Assembly (NCBI GenBank): GCA_016785225.1
Contig: JAFBJZ010000510.1
Span: forward strand, 2,046,001-2,110,000
Origin: Psettodes erumei
Taxonomy: Eukaryota > Chordata > Actinopteri > Pleuronectiformes > Psettodidae
Reading direction: 5' to 3'
Length of the DNA stretch: 64,000 bases
The notes beneath the pieces are model-generated. The model ran no database searches. It was given only the letters and a program-made list of their open reading frames with translations, and had not been told where the DNA came from. Positions 1-13,800 of this stretch are shown here, piece after piece. Each line of letters starts with the position of its first letter. Positions within the stretch are counted from its first letter, which is position 1. A program made the translations under genes and the position numbers.

Positions 1-1838
1 AAATTAGCTGTTTCATGTCTGTCTGTCTGTCTTCTCTCTGCCTCTAATCTCTCCCAGCACCACGTCTCTAACCTCCCCTGTAATCTTCCCTCCAGCCCTC
101 TCCCTCTGAGTCAGACCCGGGTCATGGGAACTCGCAGCTGCTCGTCCGGCCCCATGCAGTTGACAGACAGCAAGCTCCATCTCGGTTTGTTTGCTGATGC
201 CCGTGACAAAAAAAAACACTCTGCACCTGAAACAATCCAGAGTTTGAGTTTGTTGCTGCGGGATGGATGTGAGTCCGTCTGCTCAGGGGAAAGTAGGGCA
301 TAGTGTGCAGACATGCTGCGCTTTTACATGCACATTATCCACATAATACTGCATCACAGCAGTAATGAGTGTATAAGAATGAATGTGGTGGTGTCATTTG
401 CCATAGTAATCTGGACTCTCTGAGAATCACCTGTGATAAACTAAATAAAATGACAGCAGCTCTAACTTTGATTGAAACTGCCCGAGCGAGACCATCGAGT
501 GTCCCGATAGTCAACCTGAAGCTCACTTCAGCTGGAGGCTTCATTTTGACTGACAGTTCTTTTTCACTAAATCAGCTGAGGTTATAAAAGTCAAGAAACT
601 GAAAACAAATCAAAACAATTGTGTAGTAACAAGTAACTTGTGTGGGCGTTTCAGAGGTAACCAGCTTTCGGTGTGGTGAGATTTTCCTCACACATCTCTG
701 TGACTGGGCTGTTTCATTTCCTCTGCCTGTCTCAACTTTTAAATACTCAAAAACATCTTTTAAAAAGTCTTTCCACTACAATACAATGTGATAGATCTTC
801 TGACACAGACAGAAACAATCACTGTATGAAACAAGCTGTAATGTGGTGGCCCAGCTTCTACACTACCTACAGCCCTTTTCTTGTGTGATGTACAACAGCA
901 AGCACATTTGTAACAGTGCACATGCAAAGGGGCCGACCCCTTAAATCCTACTTTGAGAACTTTGGACACGTAAACATAGCTTCAGGATGTGTAAAACTCC
1001 TAGTTACAAACAAGTATGTAACTGTTCTTTGAAGCTGGTTTTAGATTTCATTCATGTGTGAGCAGTCTTTATTTCAGGTATGGTACGATGCCAGAAAACC
1101 TGAGCAGTATCCAATCCATCATCCCAAGTGTCTCCTTTGCCACTCATCTTAAAAAGGTTCCCCTACTCAGATCCCTGGGGAGAAGGAAGGGAAAAATGAA
1201 TTTGCCCCATTGGAAATCAATTCATTACCACACAAAGTGCCCTTGAGTGAGCAATCGAATCTCTGACCTCCCTGTGGAGCTGAGGAAAATGTAAAGTACG
1301 ATGGTTCACCCTCTGAGATTCATCCAGGGTCACAGAAAAGGTGATGGGGGGGAGAACAAATCCCCACCTGAGCCAGATATGACAAAGAAAAGCTGCTGGG
1401 TTTTCATTTTTGGCTTAGTAAACCAGATCATCATGATGAGGCAGATCTGTTTGGTGAAAAATGAAAAAAACCAAACATGTGTAGGTGGCTTCCAAGTAAA
1501 ATACTCTTTGACACAACGGTGGCTGCACCTGTTAACTAGCCTCAGGTGAAGGGAAGCTAATCAGTGACAGCAGTGTGGGAACAGGACTTATTTTCCCACC
1601 GTCGCTCACCTTTTATGCCAAATAGGTGTGTGTGTGTTCCAAAGTGCTGCCGTGTCTGTTTATGAGTGACGGCGGCACATATCTGAGTTTCTGTGGAAAC
1701 TCCACATCGTGAGCATGCCTACGTCTTGGCGCGGGCCTATCTGAGTTTCAGCAGGAGTGTGTGTGTGAGCTGCATTACTTTATGAGCGTGCACTGTGATA
1801 ACCCCCGCCCCTTCTTTCTCTCTCTCTCTCTCTTTCAG
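1..1838 (+). other. jag2 intron 2 (3' part)
   Basis: No exon-like segment with Jagged similarity was found here, so exon 2 must be upstream of the window. The stretch ends in a long pyrimidine tract with a CT repeat (1818-1832) before the AG at 1837-1838. Two RBPJ-type motifs facing each other lie at 1574-1599 (see findings). Short open frames here show no recognisable domain. Confidence 0.8.
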
Positions 1839-1896
1839 CGAGCCTACACTGTGATAGTGGAGGCACGGGACAGGGACAACGGCACACACAGCAACG
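1839..1896 (+). CDS. jag2: jag2 exon 3 (C2/MNNL domain segment)
   Basis: Residues 1-19 of the fragment, reading RAYTVIVEARDRDNGTHSN, match the human JAG2 segment RAWTVIVEAWDWDND. The acceptor is a CT-rich tract ending CAG at 1836-1838 and the donor is GTAAGG at 1897. The exon is 58 nt, slightly longer than the 52 nt usual for JAG1 exon 3, and ends in phase 1, which fits exon 4. Two tryptophans that I recall as conserved in JAG2 are arginines here (CGG at 1866-1868 and AGG at 1872-1874). This part of the protein forms the phospholipid-binding C2 domain. Confidence 0.93.
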
Positions 1897-4800
1897 GTAA
1901 GGCTTGCCCCCCACATACTTCAAACAGCATCAGAGAAAAATAAAAACTTTTGTTTCTGCCCCAGATCACAGTTTTCCCCCTCTGTGTTTACACTGAAATG
2001 CTCTGTGGGACTCCATAATAAAATAGTCATATCTTTACATTTGGTAATGATGCTCAGGTTACAAAATGCTCATTTTTTCACATTTTGACTCCTTACTGTG
2101 ACTTTGACTTGTGCACTTCACCAAGTCCTGACTGGTTGTTTTGCAGTCCAGTGGATGTGGAGCCCAGTTCAGTCCATATCTGGCTGTTCAAACTTTGATT
2201 GTAATCGTGCCTCTTTGTTCATGTGAATATTTTTGCAGTGGAAGGCTGTTTCAGTGTTAATAAGGTGACATTGTTAACAGAACTAGTTAGCCAGTGCTAA
2301 GTTGTTTGTTTTGTATATCAAGATGACTGGTGGACTAAAAGCCTTGTTCGAGGCTGTGCAGTGAAAGTGATTGGTAGATTGAACAAGGGACAGTGCTGCT
2401 GGTCGGCCAGTTGTTTAGAGACTTACCACGGTGGTGGTAAAGGAAAGGTCATGATGTCATTATAATCAGAAGGGCTCATCATCGCCAATCTGCTGACTTG
2501 AATTTATAGCATGAACGTGAAGTTGCTTGCCATGGACAAGCAGAGACTTAGAACTCATGCATATGGAAAAATCAAAAGGTCACTAAATTTATAAGGAGTC
2601 GTCTTCTGGCTACCCCAAATGTTTGTACTGAATTATTAATAGATGCACAAAGCAACTATCATCATCCTGAACCCTGGAGTGAGCGTAATTAATAAAATGA
2701 CCTCAAATCAACCATCAACCAAAGCAAGTTTTGTGCCGAGTCACTGATGCTGACCATGAGAGTTGCTGTTTGAGATCACACTATGAGGTCAATGTGTTTG
2801 TTTCTCACCCGCCTAATGCCTGCACACTGATTTCTCTGGTATCCAGCTGTATCCTGTTTATAGATGTTCTTGATCTCAGAACTATTTGGCTTCATTCTTC
2901 AACACCGCTGGGAGGAAGAAGCGTTAAATTAAGGATTTAATCTATTTGCTTCACTAGGTGTCAGCTCACTTTCCAGATGTAGGGCTCGGATCATTTAGTG
3001 ACTTCAGTGACTTCTGTCCTTCCACCAACTGTTGTTGGGTTACTTTAACTCCCGATGAAGAAATGCACGCTTCTAATCGTGACACTTTTATAGTCTATGT
3101 AATTTTTTGTTCAAATTGGATAACACTCAGACACAGGTTGATAATGGGTACAGACACATCTGCAGGTGAGAAAGATGGCGGGGTTCAAACCATTTCTGTC
3201 ACCACTACTGCACACAAGTGCGAGCATCTTCACAGAAAGTTTGTCCAAAAGTGTGCACTGTTCAACTTCAGCTTAAACTTTAATTTCCCTTTGGGTAAAT
3301 TTGTCCCACAGCCAGGTAATACACACAAACACATTATCCCCCTTTAATTATTTTCATCACGTCTTGCACGTCCCTGTATAGCGGCAGGCTTTTCATTCCA
3401 CCTTTAGGTGAAGCCATTTGGAACAGCTATAATCACTTTGGCTTTCAGGCATCATACACGCTAATTGGTTTCAAGTGCACCGACAGCCACAGATATTTGG
3501 TGAGCAGGCACTGTCTTGATGAACAATAAAAGAAAAGAAAAAAAACCCACAGTGGAAAGAAAGAAGTCATGGTATGAACTGCCTGACTTGAATCAAAGGA
3601 ATGGGCCATGTGTTCTCTTGTGATTGCTGCCCTGTGCAAGTCGTTTTCATACTGATAGCATAAAAGATAAGCAGCACCTCAGACTTTCCTGTGCAGAGCT
3701 CGGGCTTGTGATTGACAGGCACCTTATTTGTGCTCCGCCGCCGCCGTCTCCCGTTTTCCCCTCACCCTCTTCAGGGTCGCTCAGGCTGTTTTCAGTCCTC
3801 TATATTAAGCCTGTGAGCACATTGCCTCGTTAAGCCATTAATTGCACACCACAGCTCTCACACACACAGACACACACGCACACATGGATGTCTCTCTCCT
3901 AATTAGCATCCCGGCAGCTGTCTGGCTACCGCACGCCACTTCATTATCCTGAGACGCTGTGACAGGCTGGCACCCGGCCTCAGCCTGGATTGCAGCAGCA
4001 CTGGCGGTGGGACACTTTGGTCTGGGCTTTTCTCGGACCACCTGTAGATCTGGCGATGTCAGAGAATGCATGGATGTTTTATTAATCATCAGTGCTGACG
4101 TCTCACCCGCATGTGTCCCGTCCGACTGCGGGCGAATACTTTCCCATCTCATGATCACAAGTTTGATCCCTGTGTCTGTCAGTGGCCAAGTGTCCCATCA
4201 AAGTGGAACCTTACATGTTTGCTCAATCATCAGTTGCATTAGACAAGTTAAAAATGTGAATGTAACATGTTTGTAGTTTAGTTAACAGAGTCTTTAACAG
4301 AGGTGATGAGTGTATTTCAGGAGTTGTGCATCAGTGTTTGTTATTTACCCTTCTGCATATCTGCATTTAACTGGTCTGTCATCAGTCTTGGGATTTCCTG
4401 CATTTTCAGGAATTACTTTTGCTATACATTAGAAAGCAGTCACAAACCTGCTGTGTATCCAGCTGTGGGTGTTGCATGTAGGTGAAGCGAGCATCAGTGA
4501 TGCTGTAGCATTGTCAGAGATAGAAAGTGCGAGAGCAAGATTTCTCAGCCTGTGCTGGACCAGGTTTGCACAGGAATAAGCTGTCCCAGTCAAGTTTTGT
4601 TTTGCCCGAGATACCCAGTCTGGGTCCTGTTGATTGTTTGCCAACACAAATCCTGGTTACACAGTACTGTATTTTCAACGTAACACAGCTGCACAGTGCG
4701 CATTTAATCTAAAGCAGGTCTAAAGTAAGTTAAAGTTAGTAAACGTCAAGTTGCTGCGCAGTTACTGGGTACTTTATATTTTAAGTATTTTATACGTCAC

Positions 4801-7800
4801 CAAATAATTATTTTGTTTGGTAAATTCACCTGCAGCTGAGGGACATATTGAAATATGTTTATGCTTGTCTTGTTTAACTAACACTCCAGAACTCATGTAT
4901 AACAAACAACATATATTCAATTTAGTAGCATAAAAAGAAAACAACAGATATTCCCATTTGACATGCAGGAATCTGAAAATCATGAAACTTAGATGCAAAC
5001 TTAACACAGAAACGTGAGAGTCTCTCTGCAAGAAAGGGTATGAGAAAATTTCCCAAAACATCAGTCTATACAATGACCAATCGTCAGTCGGTCACCAAAT
5101 AGCAAAACAGTATGAACATAGAAGATGGCCCAAGGTGTGTATTTTTCCTCAGAGCGGCTGGTGAATTTTCTGATGGGACGTGAAGTGAGTTTCCTGCCCT
5201 GCATCGCAGGGTGTGCTGCTGGAGCCCTGTGTGAACAGGTCTGGGCAGCAAGTTGTTGGAGGCCTCAGGAAAGAGAAGGCTTTGTGAAGGCTGTTTATAC
5301 CTCAGGAAACCCCCGCCCGTCTAAAAACAAAACAGAAATGGCAAGAGAACAGAGCGCTGAGCTGTTGTTGACTCCGTGTGCTGTTAGATTGTTGGCTGGT
5401 GTGGAGCTTTACTGGAGGGCACTGCAGAGAAATACAGATACTGTGCCAGTAGCGAGGTACCATCTGTGCTGAAGAATGTACCCATCAGAAACCAGGAGTT
5501 AAAGGATGAGGCTGTCTGTTTTATTGCAGTCAAGAAACCCCATTACCAAGAATCAATGTACAGTATCCTGTTAACAAGTATTGTGTCAGTGTCAAAGCCC
5601 TATATAAATGTTCCTTCATCACCATGAACACGAGCCCCCAGCATTGTTTATTTAGATGGATTAATGTGGATTAATCTGCTGCTGAAAATAGTCCCCAACA
5701 GCAAACCTCTTCCAGTTTGCGTAACACTCCAGTGTCCAGCTCTTTAAGGAAATTACTGAGCTGATCTCTTATATTTTGTGAAGTGACTCAAGCTAAGGTA
5801 TCAGAAAAACTAATTGTTGAAACTGTAGTAATGCATTGGCAAAAAAATGCAGCCCTGTGTCAAATACTGATTTATGTCCTGTTACCACAGACCAACAATA
5901 TAAATCGCTACAGTATTGGAAAATTAAAGTGGTACTCCTGCCCATATAAAGATCAAAGTTGATGTCAGTGTTGAAAAAGTTTTGGCAAACCCAGAACATA
6001 CCTGGAAAGTTTATTAAGTGCAATTTTGTGTGCCATGTAATTTTCATGAAGTTCCTTGACCTGGAGGAAGACGCCTCCCAAAACAAAGGAGTACCTTGAC
6101 AACCAACTTATCATCACTGAATCACTGTTATCATGAGTCTGATGTTCCAGCACCCTTTCTCTTTCCAGGTGTGCTTCCATGGGTCTTTCTAAATCCATTT
6201 TCTATCCCCTTCAGAAGTTCACAAAATGATTGAACCGACATGAAAAGATCTTCTTGGGCCTATAAATGTTTAACAACATGTGAACACAAAAATCACACTC
6301 TGGTTTACCTGCTCATAGGTCATGCTCACAACATCACACATATATTTAAGAATAAGGTATAGCAAAAAATATAATGTTGGTATTGATACCTAAACTCAGT
6401 TACTGTATTGACACTGGAATTGTGATGCCACAGTGATGTGATACAGACTTTGTGTGTAATATCCGTGGGGTCTACAAAATGTGAGAAAACACCAAAGAAC
6501 ACATATCTTAACTGCTGGTGTGAACGCAGGCATGACTTCAGTTCAAAGATCATCGCTGTTACAAAGGGACAAGCTGTAAAGAGGTCAGAAGTCAAAATGC
6601 CACAGTCCCCTAACAAAACACTCCCAGTAACATGCAACTTGTTGCATGTTGGCCTCAGACTGGAAAACCCTGTGGTTGGACAAACCAGTCGCTCTTTTGT
6701 TTTTAAAGTGGAGGCACAGACAATCATGGCGCTCTTGACATGATCAGCTGCTCAGATCCGAAGGCCCTTGTTGTTTATACAAGCAGTTTTATATGGCCCT
6801 CTCCCTGCTGCTCTCCCTAGTAACAACGGCCTCTCTTAATGGGTCTCCTCCAGCACAGAGAGAGCTCATGATTGGTCTATATTTTTATATCTAATTGTTG
6901 GAGATGAACAGCAGTGAGTGAGTGAGTGCCTGGGTGTTTCAGGTGGTCGGCGAGGGACTGAAATCTGTGGCGCTGTGTTAACTCGCAGTGAGACTCAGTA
7001 AATCAGGACAGCATAAAAAATTCATTCTTTGCTGCTTTTCACTCTTTTTCTACTGTGTCAGACTTCAGCAGATATAATAATGCTTTTAAGATACACAAAG
7101 GAATGTGTGATAAATATCACCGTTGATGTACTGAAGACAAAAAAACCAATGAAAAGTTCAATCTAGTTATTTTCAGTGGATTCAAACCATTAACTGTGAC
7201 TGTGTTGGTGTTTTCCCCACCCACTGAAGATGGAAAAACCATGAACAGTGAAGATGAGTCCTTCCTTCCAGCTCTGTCTCGTCGGGGTCGTCCTCGTCCA
7301 GCAGCAGCAAAGTCTGCTGGGTCACGGTGCTTCTATTCCTTGAGAACAAGCTAAAGGGTCTTTCCTATGTTGCCCTTCCTCGTCTGTTCCCCGTCTCTTA
7401 TTATTTCCGGCCTGGCTCCGATGGAGTCGGGGCTGGATATCCTGCGAGGGGGAGTGGGGGGACAGAAAAGCATTTCGCCAAGCAGGAAAACTGAAAAAGC
7501 ATTTCGGTTATCAAGGCCTTGCAGACCTCGTTCCTTCACCCTCTGTTTGTGCTTGCTTAATTTTCCTATCCTTTCCTTTCCCCCCTTTTTCCTCTCCTTT
7601 TTTTCCTTCCACATTCTTGGTGGAGCAGAGGGATGTTTGACCGGAGGTTACACCTTCTCTCTGATCTGTGTTGACAACAGGCTTTCTTCGATGCCTCGTG
7701 GATCTCCTAATCGCACTGAACAGCGAGTTGTTGGGTCAAATCCCTAACCGGAATCAGCCCTGCTCCATGGAATGTCATTCAGAATTTTTGTTGTTTTGAC

Positions 7801-10800
7801 TTTCCTATCTAACTGACCCAAATACTTGACCTGATGAATGTTATTTTTTTCTGTAGTAGTGAAAAAGTGGTTGACTACTCATTTGATGGTATGCTCATCC
7901 AAAGACTGATTGTGTGTATTAAGGAATCTATTAAATCATTTTTTGTTTGCACTCACACAACCTGCAGAGATTAGCATATCTGCTAACTAGCTTAGAACCA
8001 ACAGTCATAACATCAGTGTAGTTTTATTTCTAAGGCTAATGACATATCATCAGCTAACTACCTTCTTTTTTCCTTTCACATAAGCTGCATACATTAGCAT
8101 AACTAGCTCAGCACATACATTTGCAGAGATAATTGATCTATGTGTGGTTGCACAAAAATTGATTTGAAGATATTTTGTTGAGCTCTGAAAGTGATTAATC
8201 AGGAAAATAATCCACTGTGCTATTGGTGAAAATAAAGAATTTAGGAGTGTCCCTGCCCTGTTATATTTATTTTCTAACATGTTTGTATTGACATGTTTAT
8301 GTTTGGTCCAGATGACGAGCTGCTGATCGAGCGCAGCATCCACAAAGGAGTGATTGACCCCGGACAGGAAAAGCAGATAGTGGAGCACAAGAGCTTGATC
8401 GCCAGTCTTGAGTATACCATCCGCGTGCGCTGCGATGAACACTACTACGGCAGCAAGTGCAACCAAGTTTGCCGTCCCCGCGATGACTACTTTGGCCACT
8501 ATGTGTGTGATCAGTTTGGAAACCGAGGCTGCATGGAGGGCTGGACAGGGCCCGACTGTAAAACAGGTGAGGAAAGATGGCAGTCGTGCTGTAAACACAT
8601 GCAGTCATATGTAGGCCAACATGACAGAGTATTAATGAGACTCATTTTAAATTTTAAACAGTTCTAGTTTAAAAGTCTAAATACAGATTCCAGTAAACTG
8701 ACAAAAATAGTGAAAGGTAATCAGATTAGCCAAAAATATAGCTGATAACATTGATACAAATTATGATAACTAAATTATATACAGGAATTATATACTTCCA
8801 AATACTTGGTAAAATCCCACATCACAGGGAGAAAGATTATACTTGGCATTTGTTTACTGCACTTTTGGGAAAATTCATTAAGGTTCATGTCAAGTGTCAC
8901 TTGGCCAGAATTCAAGGAATGTTTGACTACATCAACTCTCTGACAATGACTATGACAGCCATTAACCACAGCAAAGGTCCTTTGTGTTTCACAAACAAAG
9001 AAACACAGGAAATGAAAATCGAGAGGCCCTTTTACTGTATGTCACAGTGTTTTTTTATTATGCTTCTGAAATGAACAAACACAAAACCTCTCACTTTCTC
9101 TGTCTTTTCCTTCCCAAAAGCCATCTGCAAACAAGGATGCAGTGTCCTGCATGGAACGTGCACTGTGCCAGGGGAATGCAAGTAAGACGTCTCCAGTTTT
9201 TGTTTTGCTTGTTTGTTCCACTTTGTTCACGTTTATAGTGCAGCTGCCAAGTGATGTAAAATATGATCTTGTTTGGATGGAAACAAGCCACCCTGCACCC
9301 ACCCACCCTGTAAGAGCTTAATGAGGATAACAGTGGTGACAAAACAGAGTGATGAGAGGATGGGGGTGGGTGAGCTGGGGGTGTTGATAACATACCAGGC
9401 ACCCCAAACCTACACCACTCTACCTCCCCCATCCTCTTTTCTGCAAAATGCCCCCCATCCCTCCATCTCCATCCCTCAGTTCCACTCTGATCCACAAGCC
9501 ATTGTTCTGCTTCCTGTCCTAAAGCTGGCCTGCTCCTGCCCGCACAAACACACACACACAGAGGCCTGTTTTTGCTATGTTTCCTCCCTCGCCCTCTCTC
9601 CAGCACCATGCCTGCAGCCCACATCATCTCCTCCTGTCTTGGGCCTTGTTATGGCTGCTACTCACCAGTTGGGAAGTGTGGACCTCTGGGTTCATCACCC
9701 GGGGTTGAGGCTTATTATTTTTGTTCATTTAATGCACAAGGCAGTTCAAAGTTTTTACATCATGCAATATCAATCTTTTAGTTATATGGACTGACAGATA
9801 ATTCATTTATAGGACCGTTGTGGTGACTGCCATCAGTGATACATTGATCTGTGTGGGGAAATTAAAACCAAGTTTAGTCTGACAGTGACGAATGTGACAC
9901 TTCATTGTGCTGTGGATGTGCAGTGTACAGCTTCTGTGGCGTCACAAAGAGTTATCAAGGAAATATCTGATCATCCATCATCATATGAATAACGACAATC
10001 AGGTCCTAATAGGAGGAAAATGAGGAACTTCATCTGTCTATGCTCCCATGTATCCTGAGTTAAAGAGGAACAGTTTCAGGACACAAGCACAGCACAACTC
10101 TGTTTTCATATCAGTTTTTCAAATTTCACTCAGTTCTGGCACTGCGGGTTGTCCATATTTCATTAGACTGGCCACCAAGTTGTGCACAACCCAAACGTAC
10201 TCGCTGTGCTTACTGCATACACTTGTTACATATAGAACTGAAGTATGGCTGAACAGAGGACTGCGAGCAAAAAAAGGCTGAGCAGGCGTGTGTTGTGGCA
10301 GCCATGTGAACAGGAGGGGAGGCAGCGGACAGAAATACAGATTTGATTACATGTGGAACCGAGCTGTGCATTTAGACCCAGTGGAGCAGGAGTGCTTTAA
10401 AAAGCCGAACTGAGCAGAGGTGGCACAGGGAAGTGAGGGTTTCATACTGAGGCGGGTTTGATTTAGTCAAAAAAAAAAAAAAAAAGAATAAATAAATAAA
10501 TCAAGCCGACATCTTCTCATTGGAAATGGCTGGAGGATTGGAAGACAGAGGAACACCCAGGAATGTGCCTCAACATGTGATTTTGAGCTTTGTTGAAATC
10601 AGGAACACACACACACAAACCTACTACACACACACTGCTGAGAGAGAGGAACACCGACTGAGATGTGGTTGATTTATTGGAGACATTAATCAAAACCGGC
10701 ACATTAAAATCCTCAGTGTTAATGGGTCGTTTGATTAGATGCTTTTTTGCAGCACCTATTGTACCAACACAGCCAAAGCAGATATACTTGATAAAAAAGA

Positions 10801-13800
10801 AACATTAACATGAAGAAAAAGAACATTGTAAAAACAAACTGTAACAAAATAAAATTACATCAGGAATGATGTGGTGGGGCCACTTTGTGATGTAATGTTC
10901 AGGTGGTGCACTCTCTTTTGTTTTTGCCTCCAAATGAATTGGAATGGGTAACAGACACAAAACTGTAACCTAAGTTGCAATAATGTAGAATTTTCCTTTA
11001 ACAGTAGCAAATGGAGAGCTTTAAATTGATTAAATGTAGGGTATGGAATTTTACTCAAAGTGCAACTTAATGGCTTTTTTTATTGGACATTTGAGTTGCA
11101 TTTCATAGATCATGTGATGGTGATTGGTGTAAATAAGTGTTAACAATCTTCAGCCAACTGAGGAGAGTTAGGGCAGCAAGGGTAACACCTGGGCTAAGTC
11201 GGGGTGTCTGAAATAAATTAGGTGAAAGCTCCAGAAAAAGATCATTTTGGCTTTTTTTGTATCTGCATTAAATATAAAAAAGTGGCAGAGCTGATAGAGA
11301 TGGCAGCCACAATGTTGTAAAAATCCTGAGTAGACGATACCATTGAACAAATTCGGATGAATTTGATGCTGAGAAACAGTGACAGAGAGAAACAGACAGA
11401 GAAAAGCAGAGAAGGAGAAACAGAGACGGAGGGGTTAAAGAAAGAGCGACGTACTGAGAGACAGAAAGAGGGAGAAACGGGAAAAAAAGCATCTCCGCCT
11501 GGCACAGGAAAACTAAAAATGTGTGTTTGGTATCTTGTTTCTTACACACAGCGCATTCACAACCTACGCTCCCACATGTGACACTACTACATGTAGCTAG
11601 GCAACAGCGGGCTAAGTCTGTCCACTGGATTTGGGCGCGAGGCTGGCCTGTAAATAATTCAGAGGTCCTACACACACACACAGCCCCCTCTACCTCTACC
11701 CCTGCCCACCGTCCCGTCTTCTGGGTGTGGTTTGTCTGAGGGGGCCGCGGCGGGGCGGGGGTTGTGGGCAAGGCGGGATATTTTCAGCTCTGGCCGGCCC
11801 CCGCGGCCCCCCCTTCCATTGATGGGAACAGCAGCAGCCCGGCGACGGGGGTTTGTGGGTAATGCCACCCTTGGCCTGCGGCTGCCCGAAACCATTTCCC
11901 TGCTCTCCCACACTGCAGCCAGACAGACTGTCCACGCCGCCACCGCCACTGCGCGGCTGACAGTGTGCAGGGCACCACCGCTGACCGCAGCGCCGCACAA
12001 CACCACGTACTGTAGTAAACAATAGAGTACACAGCACCGTCAGACACACACACACACACATGTACAGTAACTGGGCTTCATGATATCAGCCTTAAGTTGT
12101 TGTGTGTGCATTCAATCTTATACAAATTGTGCATGAAATAATAATTTGATGTGCATGCTTTAACACAACCAGAACTTGGTGCTGGAGTCTTTGATAATGA
12201 CTGTGTGGTTAGAACTCCACCCGTGTCAACACAATAGAAGTTTTGAAGGAGCCAAATCACAAGGAAAATTAAAAATAAATTGCAGACTCTCTTGCCATTA
12301 GACACACAAATGTATTCCTCTGCCTCTGATATGTGTAAAAAAAAATAAGGGGTCAGTTTCTGTAGATTATCCAAACATACACAGATTTTAATGCAATTTT
12401 GAATAAGGAAAACAATACAGAGACAACTCAGACATAAATACCTCAAAACCTGGAATAATAAAACCAAAACTTACCACACAGAAAGCATTAGGATATTTAA
12501 TGAGCCTGAAGAATAAATGTAAAAAGGACTTCAGTGGTCCTCAGACTTTTGAACCTGTCTGAATTTAAAAGGCAAAACATCAGCATCATCACCGGACATG
12601 TCAGAATAATGTTTAGCACAGCAGTGGACTCCAACTCCTGTTTCTGATATTGCAGACACAAATATTTTCCTTTGAGAAACATAGATTTTTCTATTAAAAC
12701 TCTCAAATGTTGTCTTATACTCAAGCACCTGTAAAAAAAAAGTCTAAAATAAGTTTAATCTTGATTAAGTAATGCAGACAAAAAGTGTGATCAGACACTT
12801 TGCGGCAGGTTTAGGTATTTGACTGTTTGACTCTGAGCCACAGACACATATCAGTCGATTCCAAAAAAGGACTGAGGTTCGGTGCCCAGCCCCACCAGCA
12901 TGTTGCCTCCAGTCTGTCACTGTCCAGAGCCGCCCAATGTACGAGAACACATCACAGCTCACGACAGAACAGTATATCACTGCTGGGAAGAGAAGTGTTT
13001 GGTCGGCATCCATTTTGAAGTGTTTGTGAGCCGGAGATGGGGGGAGGGTGGCGGTGGGTCGCTCCCTAAAATAGCTCCCTGACGGAGAAATGACAGGACA
13101 GGTGGGGCAAGGTTACCGCTGGCCTTGGAATAACAGAGTGCTGCCATAAACCAACAGATTAGCTAACCCTTCGCTGGCCTCCCCCTTCGAGACGACTAAC
13201 CCTCGTTCCACAAAACCCGCTGCTCATTCCAAGTTTGACCTCGACCGAGCTCACGACACAGGAAGAGGGCTGAGAGGAGACATGACACGAGAAGAAATCT
13301 GACTGCTAAAAGAATTTTAAAAAAACAGCTTCTTTTCCGTTCTGTGTCTGGGTCTTATTTTAAAATGTTCATAATTAAACGTAAATCCCAAATGTGAGAA
13401 CTGATCAAGGGATTCATCAGTAATGAAAACATTCGCTAACTACAGCCCAATCTCATAAACAAAATTGTTAGTTCATGAAAAACAAAGCTCATAAGACTCC
13501 AGAAATGATTTCATTAACAGATTTTTTTGCCAAGCTGCAGCCTATAAAGTGTGGTTAAAGATCATGGATACTGTATGACCAGTAAGCAACATGATAGGAC
13601 ACACAAACACACACACACTGCATGGGAATGTCCTGCATCAGTAAATGTGTCATTGGCCTTAATGAAGATGTCCTGTTCAGCAGGTTATTGTCTTGGCATT
13701 CAGATGAATCTCAGTTTCCGCTCTCCTCTGTCTTCTGGATGTGTCTGCTCATCACGTGCAAGTGTTTCCACCATCATCATTCTTCATCTTTACCAGGGGA

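Noticed and set aside
1574..1599. Calling the RBPJ pair a canonical Su(H)-paired site
   Set aside because: Orientation fits but the spacer is 11 rather than about 16 bases, so I report it only as a variant arrangement.
1..1838. jag2 exon 2 in the left edge of the window
   Set aside because: No translation in any frame resembles the conserved Jagged exon 2 (MNNL) region, so exon 2 must lie further upstream.
8050..8598. 182-codon minus-strand open frame over jag2 exon 4
   Set aside because: It is the antisense shadow of the DSL exon, where strong codon constraint removes stops; no domain is recognisable.
9091..9627. 178-codon minus-strand open frame overlapping jag2 exon 5
   Set aside because: It runs antisense over a confirmed exon and intron and translates to low-complexity Pro/Gly/Arg-rich text with no domain.
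11668..12061. Several open frames on both strands of the CpG-rich block
   Set aside because: High GC removes stop codons in all frames; the proteins are Arg/Pro/Ala-rich with no domain, and no splice sites support them.
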